Source: Nitrososphaerota archaeon
GTDB lineage: Archaea; Thermoproteota; Nitrososphaeria; Nitrososphaerales; CADDZS01
Direction of reading: 5' to 3'
DNA: 17,486 nucleotides
Assembly: GCA_027886795.1 (NCBI GenBank)
Contig: JAPCJU010000007.1
Location: 1-17,486 of the forward strand
Of the stretch, positions 7,364 to 13,582 are shown piece by piece. The notes below the pieces were generated by a model. It saw only the letters and a program-made list of their open reading frames with translations, ran no database searches and was not told the origin of the DNA. The translations under genes and the position numbers were made by a program. Within the stretch, counting starts at the first letter, position 1, and each line of letters opens with the position of its first letter.

Positions 7364-7418
7364 GCCCCCGCTTGCGACGACCCCCGAGGGGGCCCCCCCT
7401 AGATAGCTCATCGTCCCC
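7364..7418. repeat. G/C island with nested inverted repeats
   Basis: Within otherwise A/T-rich intergenic DNA there is a roughly 55 bp stretch of mostly C and G on the given strand. It contains AAGC-CCCC-GCTT (7363-7374), CCCC-CGAG-GGGG (7382-7391 region, CCCCCGAGGGGG at 7381-7392) and then seven C residues (7393-7399). GACGA at 7376-7380 is complementary to TCGTC at 7411-7415 and would close a stem around the central hairpin. It could be a structured RNA, a protein-binding site or a dispersed repeat; the sequence alone does not say which. Confidence 0.45.
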
Positions 7419-7508
7419 TTGTTATTTTCTAATCAAACTCTTGCAATTCTTACTCATCAGGGCCGAAAACGGTTTCGACATTACTATTGTGAATTACCAA
7501 GCTCCATG

Positions 7509-7515
7509 TTTATAC
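7509..7515 (+). promoter_or_regulatory. Candidate TATA box for the gene at 7550
   Basis: TTTATAC is centred near 7512. Initiation about 27 nt downstream falls near 7539, about 11 nt before ATG 7550, a typical short archaeal leader. Confidence 0.45.
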
Positions 7516-7549
7516 TCTAGCCTCTGACCAGCTAGTCGAATAACTTCTC

Positions 7550-7936
7550 ATGAGAACAGGGTCGGTCGGAAACAGGAGCGCTGACGATATGATCAGGACT
7601 CTTGTTGAGCCGAAAAAATCCATCATTACTTCGGTTCGTCGACAAATATTAGAGAGGGGTTTTCTAGAAGAAGTCGAATATGATGCTATAAACATTGAAC
7701 CTGTTCTCATTTACTCAAAATCCGAAAATCATTCCCTTTTTCTAAAACACAAATGGGAACTTGTCGCAATGATCCCGATTAAGTTAGATACGACTAACGG
7801 AAACCTACTTGAATCCATATCGTTAGTGGGTTTGCAAAGATTTCAGTGGACGGACGAGGAAGGCAATCGATGGCTAAAATTCGGTCTTCCACAAGATCAA
7901 GATGCTTTTCTTCAAACAATTAATGAATTAGATTGA
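7550..7936 (+). CDS. Hypothetical protein, 128 residues
   Basis: I do not recognise this protein. It is soluble by composition, with no signal peptide or membrane segment. It begins with a basic and acidic stretch (ADDMIRTLVEPKKSIITSVRRQILERGFLEEVEYD), predicted helical, followed by a beta-rich half with conserved-looking aromatic positions (FLKHKWELVAMIPIKLD, then LQRFQWTDEEGNRWLKFGLPQ). It has an ATG start, a well-placed TATA-like box and codon use like its neighbours, which support a real gene. It is separated from aIF6 by the G/C-island gap and is followed on the same strand by a small membrane-peptide gene with its own TATA-like box. There is no contextual hint of function. Confidence 0.7.
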   Translation: MRTGSVGNRSADDMIRTLVEPKKSIITSVRRQILERGFLEEVEYDAINIEPVLIYSKSENHSLFLKHKWELVAMIPIKLDTTNGNLLESISLVGLQRFQWTDEEGNRWLKFGLPQDQDAFLQTINELD

Positions 7937-7975
7937 TACATTTCCCTATGGATATTTACTAGAATAATCAGTAGT

Positions 7976-7984
7976 CTATTTTTA
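7976..7984 (+). promoter_or_regulatory. Candidate TATA box for the small membrane-peptide gene
   Basis: CTATTTTTA is centred near 7980. Initiation about 27 nt downstream falls on or next to TTG 8007, which suggests a leaderless message starting there. Confidence 0.4.
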
Positions 7985-8006
7985 GAGTAGAGATAGTATC
8001 TTGGCT

Positions 8007-8144
8007 TTGGATGACATTTTTGCACTAGTGCCCCTTTTTGTTTACATCATCGTGCCACTTGGAATAATCTACTTCGTTTTCAAGTTGATTAATCTCTTCA
8101 GTCGTTTAACGAAGCGGGCGAGCAAACAAACGAAACAAAGTTAG
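8007..8144 (+). CDS. Small single-pass membrane peptide (45 residues)
   Basis: This short frame starts at TTG 8007 (or TTG 8001, two codons earlier) and ends at TAG 8142-8144. The product has an acidic N-terminus (LDDIFAL), one long hydrophobic segment (VPLFVYIIVPLGIIYFVFKLI) and a basic, hydrophilic tail (RLTKRASKQTKQS). This is the normal layout of a one-pass membrane peptide with a cytoplasmic positively charged tail. The family is unknown. The TATA-like box at 7976-7984 would put initiation on TTG 8007, which is why that start is listed. It lies between the hypothetical gene and carA, with about 70 nt before it and 115 nt after it. Confidence 0.55.
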   Translation: MDDIFALVPLFVYIIVPLGIIYFVFKLINLFSRLTKRASKQTKQS

Positions 8145-8259
8145 GCCAGGTTGTAGCGACGCTTAATTCGGGGTTCCGAAATTATTAACGGTTCTTCGAA
8201 AATTCCCGTCAGTAAAATCTTAGAAGATTTTTCCAATCAAACAAAATTGTTTAAATAGA

Positions 8260-9408
8260 ATGTTTGACCATAATGCTGAGGGTTCTGTCTCGAATTCAGA
8301 TTCTGTTCCTCTGAAGCTTGTCTTAGACGACGGTAAATCGTTCGATGGTTTTTCGTTTGGGCATAAACCTTCTTCTCCGATCGTAGGGGAAGTCGTCTTC
8401 AATACCGGTATGGTTGGTTACACCGAAGCGATGACCGATCCTTCTTACTCCGGTCAACTGCTTTGCTTCACCTATCCCTTGCTTGGAAACTACGGTGTTC
8501 CAGAATATTCTAAAGATACGAATGGAATTCTGCGAAATTTCGAGTCGTCAAAGATTCAGACAAAAGGAATCATTGCAAGCCAGGCCACTCGAAATCCCTC
8601 ACATTACGACATGAAAAAAACAATTGGAGCCTGGATGGATGATGAAGGAATTTCGGGCATCGAGGGCCTCGACACTCGCGAGCTCACTATTCACCTGCGA
8701 GAAAGAGGAGTTATGATGGGAGCTTTTGCTGAAAAGATCGACGATGCGAGAAAAGCATTGCTGGATTCGCCTGATTATTCTTCGATAAACTTCACTGAAA
8801 CCGTTAGCACAAAGTCACAATTGCTGTTTGGAAAGCCTGTCAATGGAAGAATTGCTGTGATTGATTGTGGTGTAAAGCTCAACATTATTCGCAACCTCGT
8901 CAAAAGGGGGTTTGAAGTCACGGTCTTGCCATACTCTACGAAAATAGACGAACTCGGCACAGCGTATGATGGCATCGTCATAAGCAACGGGCCTGGCGAT
9001 CCAAAGAATTCAGTAGATGCAATCGCATTAACCAGAAGCGCCATTGCTAATGGTACTCCGATCTTGGGCATTTGTCTTGGTACGCAAATAGTGGCACTTG
9101 CATTGGGCGCTGATACCTACAAGCTAAAGTACGGACACAGAGGTCAAAACAAACCTTGCATTGACCTCAAGACTGGCAAGTGTCTTGTCACCAGCCAGAA
9201 TCATGGATACACAGTGCGTGAAGACTCTTTGCAAGGTACTGGCCTCGAGCCGTGGTTTGTGAACGCTGACGACAAGACGATAGAAGGACTAATGCACACG
9301 ACAAAACCGTGCATATCCGTCCAATTTCATCCCGAGGCATCCCCCGGTCCTGTTGACACCTCATACGTTTTCGATATTTTTTACGACAAAATCCTGAAAT
9401 CGAGTTGA
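8260..9408 (+). CDS. carA: Carbamoyl-phosphate synthase, small (glutaminase) subunit
   Basis: CarA hydrolyses glutamine and passes ammonia through a tunnel to CarB for carbamoyl-phosphate synthesis, the entry point to pyrimidines and arginine. The N-terminal CarA domain shows GEVVFNTGMVGYTEAMTDPSY and the segment GIEGLDTRELTIHLRERG. The C-terminal class I amidotransferase domain carries the nucleophile C272 (GICLG) and the H357/E359 pair (FHPEA), so the triad is intact. Its 382 residues are normal. The start is ATG 8260; a TTTAAAT box at about 8250 is too close to drive transcription of this start, so the promoter lies further upstream or is weak. The stop TGA lies inside the carB ribosome binding site, so the two are coupled. 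Confidence 0.96.
   Translation: MFDHNAEGSVSNSDSVPLKLVLDDGKSFDGFSFGHKPSSPIVGEVVFNTGMVGYTEAMTDPSYSGQLLCFTYPLLGNYGVPEYSKDTNGILRNFESSKIQTKGIIASQATRNPSHYDMKKTIGAWMDDEGISGIEGLDTRELTIHLRERGVMMGAFAEKIDDARKALLDSPDYSSINFTETVSTKSQLLFGKPVNGRIAVIDCGVKLNIIRNLVKRGFEVTVLPYSTKIDELGTAYDGIVISNGPGDPKNSVDAIALTRSAIANGTPILGICLGTQIVALALGADTYKLKYGHRGQNKPCIDLKTGKCLVTSQNHGYTVREDSLQGTGLEPWFVNADDKTIEGLMHTTKPCISVQFHPEASPGPVDTSYVFDIFYDKILKSS
9402..9408 (+). promoter_or_regulatory. Ribosome binding site for carB, pointing to an ACG start
   Basis: GAGTTGA differs by one base from GAGGTGA, the complement of the archaeal 16S rRNA 3' end, and overlaps the carA stop. It is 7 nt before ACG 9416-9418, the usual spacing, but 43 nt before the first normal start codon in the carB frame (TTG 9452). 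Confidence 0.5.
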
Positions 9409-9415
9409 ACCACGT

Positions 9416-12400
9416 ACGCCTCTTGACAAATCGATCCGCAAAGTACTGGTCTTGGGAAGTGGGTCAATAAAGATCGGAGAAGCGGGTGAGTTCGACTATT
9501 CAGGATCCCAGGCGCTCAAAGCATTGCGGGAAGAGGGCATTCAAACAGTCCTTGTGAATCCGAACGTCGCCACAATTCAAACAGACACACGAATGGCTGA
9601 CAAAGTATACTTTCTCCCCGTCACTGCCGAGTACGTGGAGCAGGTTTTGAAGCAGGAACGCCCCGATTCGATCTTGCTAAGCTTTGGCGGACAGACGGCG
9701 CTAAATTGTGGAATAGAACTCGAGAAGAAAGGAATTCTGGCTAAGAACCAGGTTCGCGTTCTGGGAACTTCGACACGCGGGATCGAACTTACTGAAGACA
9801 GGGATCTTTTCAAGTCAGTAATGCTCGAAAACGGAATTGATTGCCCTACTAGCGAAGCCGTTTATTCGGAAGACCAGGCGAGGGTTGTTGCAGAACGAAT
9901 CGGGTATCCGGTCATTATTCGAGTCGCTTTCACTCTCGGAGGGAGAGGAGGCGGAGTTGCATTCAATGAGTATGAGCTCGACTCGATAGTCGAAAAGGGT
10001 CTTGCTAACAGCATAGTGCACCAGGTATTAATTGAGGAATATGTTGGCTCGTGGAAACAAATCGAGTATGAAGTAATGCGCGATGCCAGGGACAATTGTA
10101 TCACAATTTGCAACATGGAAAATATTCTTTCCATGCGAGTGCACACGGGAGACAACACAGTCGTGGCACCTTCTCAAACGATCACAAATGAAGAGTATCA
10201 CTCTCTCAGAGAACTTGCGATTCGGGCTGCTAGGGCAGTTGGAATCGTGGGCGAATGCAATATTCAATTCGCTTTGGATACGGAATCAAACAAGTACTTT
10301 GCAATCGAAATTAATGCCCGATTGTCCCGATCTTCCGCCCTGGCTTCGAAAGCCACTGGCTATCCAATCGCTTACGTTGCCGCGAAAATCGCTTTGGGAT
10401 ATTCTCTTTCGGAACTAACCAACAAAGTTACCGGAATCACTTCCGCATGTTTTGAGCCAGCTTTAGATTATGTCGTTGTAAAGATGCCCCGGTTTGATTT
10501 CAGAAAGTTCGATCGCGTGCGGCGAGAACTCGGGAGTCAGATGAAATCTGTTGGCGAAGTTATGGCCATCGGAAGATCATTCGAGGAAGGAATCCAGAAA
10601 GCGATCAGGATGCTCGACATTGGAAGGGATGGTGTTTTAGACTTCAGAGCACTCGGATCGACTGAACTGCTTGAGAATGCACTGGTTCACCCAACTGACT
10701 CGATTTTCTTCAACGTGGCAGAGGCAATTCAATCTGGATACAGTGTTGAGGAAGTCAATAGACTGACCTGGATTGACAAGTGGTTTCTTTCCAAGATAAG
10801 AAATATAGTTGACATGGATTTCGAACTAATTGATTTTGCGAAGCAGGGTAAAAAGTTCGATGCCTCGATGCTGAAACGCGCGAAGGTACTGGGTTTTTCT
10901 GATGCTTGGATTGGGAAAAGGCTGGGGATATCGGAAATAGATGTTCGAAAGATCAGAATAGAAAATTCGATAGTCCCGCACGTGAAACAAGTTGACAGTC
11001 TGGCTGCCGAATGGCCCGCGAAGACAAATTATCTCTATACTTCGTATGATGGTCGAGAAGACAACGCCGTAATTACAAAAGAAAACGTGAAGAAAATAAT
11101 CGTTCTGGGTGCAGGCTGTTATCGAATCGGTAGCTCCGTCGAGTTTGATTGGTGTACCATGAACATGGTCTGGGCCCTTCAGCGGCGAGGTTTTCAGGTG
11201 GTAGTAGTAAACTGCAATCCCGAAACTGTGTCAACAGATTATGACATGAGCGACAGATTGTATTTTGAAGAATTGACCTTGGAGAGGGTTTTGGATATCC
11301 ACGATTTAGAGCAGCCTCTTGGAATTGTCTGCTGTGTGGGAGGTCAGACCGCTAACAACTTGATTCCAAAATTAGCGTCAAGGGGTGTGAAAATACTGGG
11401 CACTTCAAGTGAGAACCTCGATAGGGCCGAGGACCGAGCGAAGTTTTCCGAACTTTTAGATAACCTTGGAATATCCCAGCCAAGGTGGATCGAAGTTACT
11501 TCCGAGGAAAAAGCGATTGAATTTGCGGAAGAGAATTTCCCGGTCATTTTGAGACCTTCATACGTTCTGAGTGGAGCGGCAATGCACGTAATCTGGAGCG
11601 AAAAACAAATGGAAACTTTCCTTAGGGAGGCGTCAGATGTCAGCCCCGATTATCCGCTCGTGATCAGCAAATTCATTCAGAATGCTAAGGAGGCTGAGGT
11701 GGATGCGGTCAGTGATGGATCAAACGTATTGATAGGGGCGGTCATAGAGCACGTCGAGAAAGCTGGAGTTCATTCAGGCGACGCCACTATGCGAATCCCT
11801 GCCGAGGGACTAAGCGCTGAAGCTCAAGCAAAAATTGTTGACTACACCAATCGCATAGCAAAGGGGTTGAACATTATCGGTCCATTCAATGTTCAGTATA
11901 TCGTAAAAGGATCTGAAGTTCTGGTAATAGAATGCAACTTGAGGGCGTCCAGGTCGATGCCCTTCGTTTCAAAAATGAACGGAATTAATCTTCTGGAAGC
12001 AAGCGCGGAGGCCATTCTTGGAAACCCCATTGACCTGTACTTGCAACCTCGAACCCCTGCATTCAAAGTAGGTGTCAAAGTCCCTCAGTTCTCATTCATG
12101 CAGCTCGAGGGGGCAGACCCAATACTCGGAGTGGAAATGCAGTCTACGGGTGAGGTTGCCTGTTTTGGTGAAAACTTCTTTGACGCTTTTTGCAAGGCTC
12201 TAGCGTCGTCAGGATACAAAATCCCGATGACGGGGAATGTTTTGATTAGTGTCGGAGGAACCGAACTCAAGAGACGGACCTTGAATTCCGTCCGCAAGTT
12301 GGTAGAAATGGGGTACGAAATTTTTGCTACGGAGCATACGGCTGAATTTCTTACAAAGCATGGGCTTGAAAAAGTGACAATCCTCTACAAAATGATGGAG

Positions 12401-12652
12401 AAAGATCGTGTTCCAAACATCAGCGATTATCTTGCAGAAAGAAAAATTGATCTTATTATTAACATTCCGAGCAGCATTGCGATGGAGAAGTTCGCCGATA
12501 TGCAGGAAGATGATTACAAGATCAGAAGGAAGGCTGTTGAACTCGGGATTCCAGTACTTACCAATGTCGAGAACATTGATGTCTTCATAAAGGGATTAGC
12601 TTGGCTGCGGACGAAAGAAATTACGATCGTTCCCCTGACCTCACATTTCTAA
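9416..12652 (+). CDS. carB: Carbamoyl-phosphate synthase, large subunit
   Basis: CarB makes carbamoyl phosphate from bicarbonate, ammonia and two ATP using two homologous ATP-grasp halves. The first half shows the early loop GSGSIKIGEAGEFDYSGSQA (usually GSGPI), GGQTALNCG and the glycine loop GGRGGGVAFNE. The second half shows GAGCYRIGSSVEFDW, GGQTANNL and VLSGAAMHVI. The C-terminal MGS-type allosteric domain runs from GNVLISVGGTELKRR to the end. The first standard start, TTG 9452, would delete the opening beta strand (RKVLVLGSG). The frame is open upstream to 9398 with no ATG, GTG or TTG. ACG 9416, giving ACG-Pro-Leu-Asp-Lys, lies 7 nt after GAGTTGA and yields 1078 residues, so it is chosen as the likely start. 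Confidence 0.94.
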   Translation, partial: TPLDKSIRKVLVLGSGSIKIGEAGEFDYSGSQALKALREEGIQTVLVNPNVATIQTDTRMADKVYFLPVTAEYVEQVLKQERPDSILLSFGGQTALNCGIELEKKGILAKNQVRVLGTSTRGIELTEDRDLFKSVMLENGIDCPTSEAVYSEDQARVVAERIGYPVIIRVAFTLGGRGGGVAFNEYELDSIVEKGLANSIVHQVLIEEYVGSWKQIEYEVMRDARDNCITICNMENILSMRVHTGDNTVVAPSQTITNEEYHSLRELAIRAARAVGIVGECNIQFALDTESNKYFAIEINARLSRSSALASKATGYPIAYVAAKIALGYSLSELTNKVTGITSACFEPALDYVVVKMPRFDFRKFDRVRRELGSQMKSVGEVMAIGRSFEEGIQKAIRMLDIGRDGVLDFRALGSTELLENALVHPTDSIFFNVAEAIQSGYSVEEVNRLTWIDKWFLSKIRNIVDMDFELIDFAKQGKKFDASMLKRAKVLGFSDAWIGKRLGISEIDVRKIRIENSIVPHVKQVDSLAAEWPAKTNYLYTSYDGREDNAVITKENVKKIIVLGAGCYRIGSSVEFDWCTMNMVWALQRRGFQVVVVNCNPETVSTDYDMSDRLYFEELTLERVLDIHDLEQPLGIVCCVGGQTANNLIPKLASRGVKILGTSSENLDRAEDRAKFSELLDNLGISQPRWIEVTSEEKAIEFAEENFPVILRPSYVLSGAAMHVIWSEKQMETFLREASDVSPDYPLVISKFIQNAKEAEVDAVSDGSNVLIGAVIEHVEKAGVHSGDATMRIPAEGLSAEAQAKIVDYTNRIAKGLNIIGPFNVQYIVKGSEVLVIECNLRASRSMPFVSKMNGINLLEASAEAILGNPIDLYLQPRTPAFKVGVKVPQFSFMQLEGADPILGVEMQSTGEVACFGENFFDAFCKALASSGYKIPMTGNVLISVGGTELKRRTLNSVRKLVEMGYEIFATEHTAEFLTKHGLEKVTILYKMMEKDRVPNISDYLAERKIDLIINIPSSIAMEKFADMQEDDYKIRRKAVELGIPVLTNVENIDVFIKGLAWLRTKEITIVPLTSHF

Positions 12653-12692
12653 GTCATCTCGAAAAGATTTCAGTCCGATATGGAAAAAAGAT

Positions 12693-12700
12693 CTATAATT
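12693..12700 (+). promoter_or_regulatory. Candidate TATA box for the membrane protein gene at 12750
   Basis: CTATAATT lies in the gap after carB. Initiation about 27 nt downstream falls near 12724, leaving a leader of about 26 nt that contains GTGAT (12736-12740), a possible ribosome binding site 9 nt before TTG 12750. Confidence 0.35.
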
Positions 12701-12749
12701 TGAAATAACAGTGCAGTCTCATTCTTGAAAGCGCTGTGATCGATTAGAT

Positions 12750-13175
12750 TTGGTTGACCTCGTAACCCTGTATGGCGTAACAACGCTGTCTTTTGTCGCC
12801 GTCTTGATTTTGATATGGTATACTCAATTACTCTCTACGGGAAAAATGGTACTCCTACTATTCACTCTCGACATTTCGCTCACAATCGAAGCGGCATTCA
12901 ATTCAGATGTGGTTCTAATAGCCTTACTTCATGTCGTTACAATCCCTGCTTTTTTTGGGCTGATATATTTTGATCTTGTCAAGCAGCACAATTCAGACTT
13001 TCGTTGCTTTATCTGCGGCAAAGCGGTTCAGGAAACCGAGGAAATTGAGACTGTCAATCGATTTCAGCAAGGATTTAGAAGAGAGGTTAGGGTACATTCA
13101 TCCTGCATAAATTTGAATCAGCAGCAACGGAAGACTTTTTCAAAACGCGCATTCCGGAAAGGAATACCCGAATAA
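12750..13175 (+). CDS. Membrane protein with C-terminal CxxC/HxxC cluster
   Basis: I do not recognise the family. The first 75 or so residues hold two or three hydrophobic segments (about 8-28, 32-48 and 54-75). The cytosolic or external C-terminal part has CFIC at residues 86-89 and HSSC at 116-119, a C-x2-C...H-x2-C arrangement able to bind one zinc ion, followed by a strongly basic tail (QQQRKTFSKRAFRKGIPE). The total is 141 residues. The start is TTG 12750, since no ATG is available near the N-terminus. The stop codon directly abuts the stop of the convergent KGG protein gene, with no bases between. It is separate from carB by 97 nt and has its own TATA-like box. It might be a membrane-anchored zinc protein with a regulatory or assembly role, but this is only inferred from layout. 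Confidence 0.75.
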   Translation: MVDLVTLYGVTTLSFVAVLILIWYTQLLSTGKMVLLLFTLDISLTIEAAFNSDVVLIALLHVVTIPAFFGLIYFDLVKQHNSDFRCFICGKAVQETEEIETVNRFQQGFRREVRVHSSCINLNQQQRKTFSKRAFRKGIPE

Positions 13176-13421
13176 TTAGGGCGTCTGGGGCATCTGGGGG
13201 TTGTCCTTTTCTATGGACTCTCTCGCCTGTTTCGCTTTTCGCCGCTGTTCTCCCCGTGCTAGTCCACCCTTGCGTGCGACGGCCTGTCTCGTTTCAGAAG
13301 TAGCGGCTTGAAGTCCCCTTCTCTCGTGAGGCGCTTCACCGCCGGCCTTCGCTACACGCTCGCGCGTTTCGACAGAAGCGGATGCGAGACCTCTTTTGTT
13401 AATTTCATCCTGATTTGACAA
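13176..13421 (-). CDS. KGG-repeat general stress protein
   Basis: This is a small, charged, low-complexity protein of the KGG (stress-induced) repeat type, in which repeats of about 20-25 residues end in a Lys-Gly-Gly box. Two copies are seen, residues 10-29 (RGLASASVETRERVAKAGGE) and 35-54 (RGLQAATSETRQAVARKGGL), offset by 25 residues, then a basic Arg/Lys/Gln tail. Such proteins are induced by general stress in bacteria and occur in soil archaea; their molecular role is unknown. The frame opens at TTG 13454, but TTG 13421 is chosen (81 residues) because GGGAG (13428-13432) precedes it by 6 nt. A small hairpin overlaps that site. G+C is visibly higher than in its neighbours, which fits recent acquisition but also its Ala/Gly/Arg content. 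Confidence 0.8.
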   Translation of the reverse strand: MSNQDEINKRGLASASVETRERVAKAGGEAPHERRGLQAATSETRQAVARKGGLARGEQRRKAKQARESIEKDNPQMPQTP

Positions 13422-13431
13422 TTGAGTCTCC

Positions 13432-13447
13432 CACCTAAAGGTAGGTG
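13432..13447 (-). promoter_or_regulatory. Hairpin overlapping the KGG gene ribosome binding site
   Basis: CACCTA-AAGG-TAGGTG is a perfect 6 bp inverted repeat with a 4 nt loop. In the minus-strand message the 3' arm TAGGTG runs straight into the GGGAG ribosome binding site of TTG 13421, so the stem could hold part of that site closed. Confidence 0.35.
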
Positions 13448-13582
13448 ATTGCAATTGCTCTATTTAGTGGTTGTGAAAGTAAAATCTACTCTCTTATCGT
13501 GATACAGAGCTCGGTTGAATCCTCTGTAAGATACTTCCAGAGTCTTAGCGCGAAATTACCTAAACAGCGAGGACTGATTTCA

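Larger units (their letters stand above)
7117..7549. other. 433 bp non-coding gap with a G/C island
   Basis: This gap separates the divergent genes aIF6 and the hypothetical gene at 7550. Each side has its own candidate promoter. Small open frames exist on both strands (for example 7154-7363 and 7264-7527 on the plus strand), but none has a recognisable domain, a ribosome binding site or a believable composition. No tRNA T-loop motif or rRNA-like segment was found. The middle holds an abrupt C/G run at 7364-7418 with hairpin potential, described separately. Confidence 0.5.

Noticed and set aside
7364..7418. G/C island as a tRNA or box C/D sRNA gene
   Set aside because: No TTCRANY-type T loop, no acceptor-stem pairing and no paired C and D boxes at proper spacing on either strand.
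7264..7527. 87-codon plus-strand frame running through the G/C island
   Set aside because: The middle translates to Pro/Arg/Ser low-complexity sequence imposed by the C/G run, and no start signal is present.
8249..8258. GTTTAAATAG as the carA TATA box
   Set aside because: It is only a few bases before ATG 8260; initiation would fall inside the gene, with no in-frame start after it.
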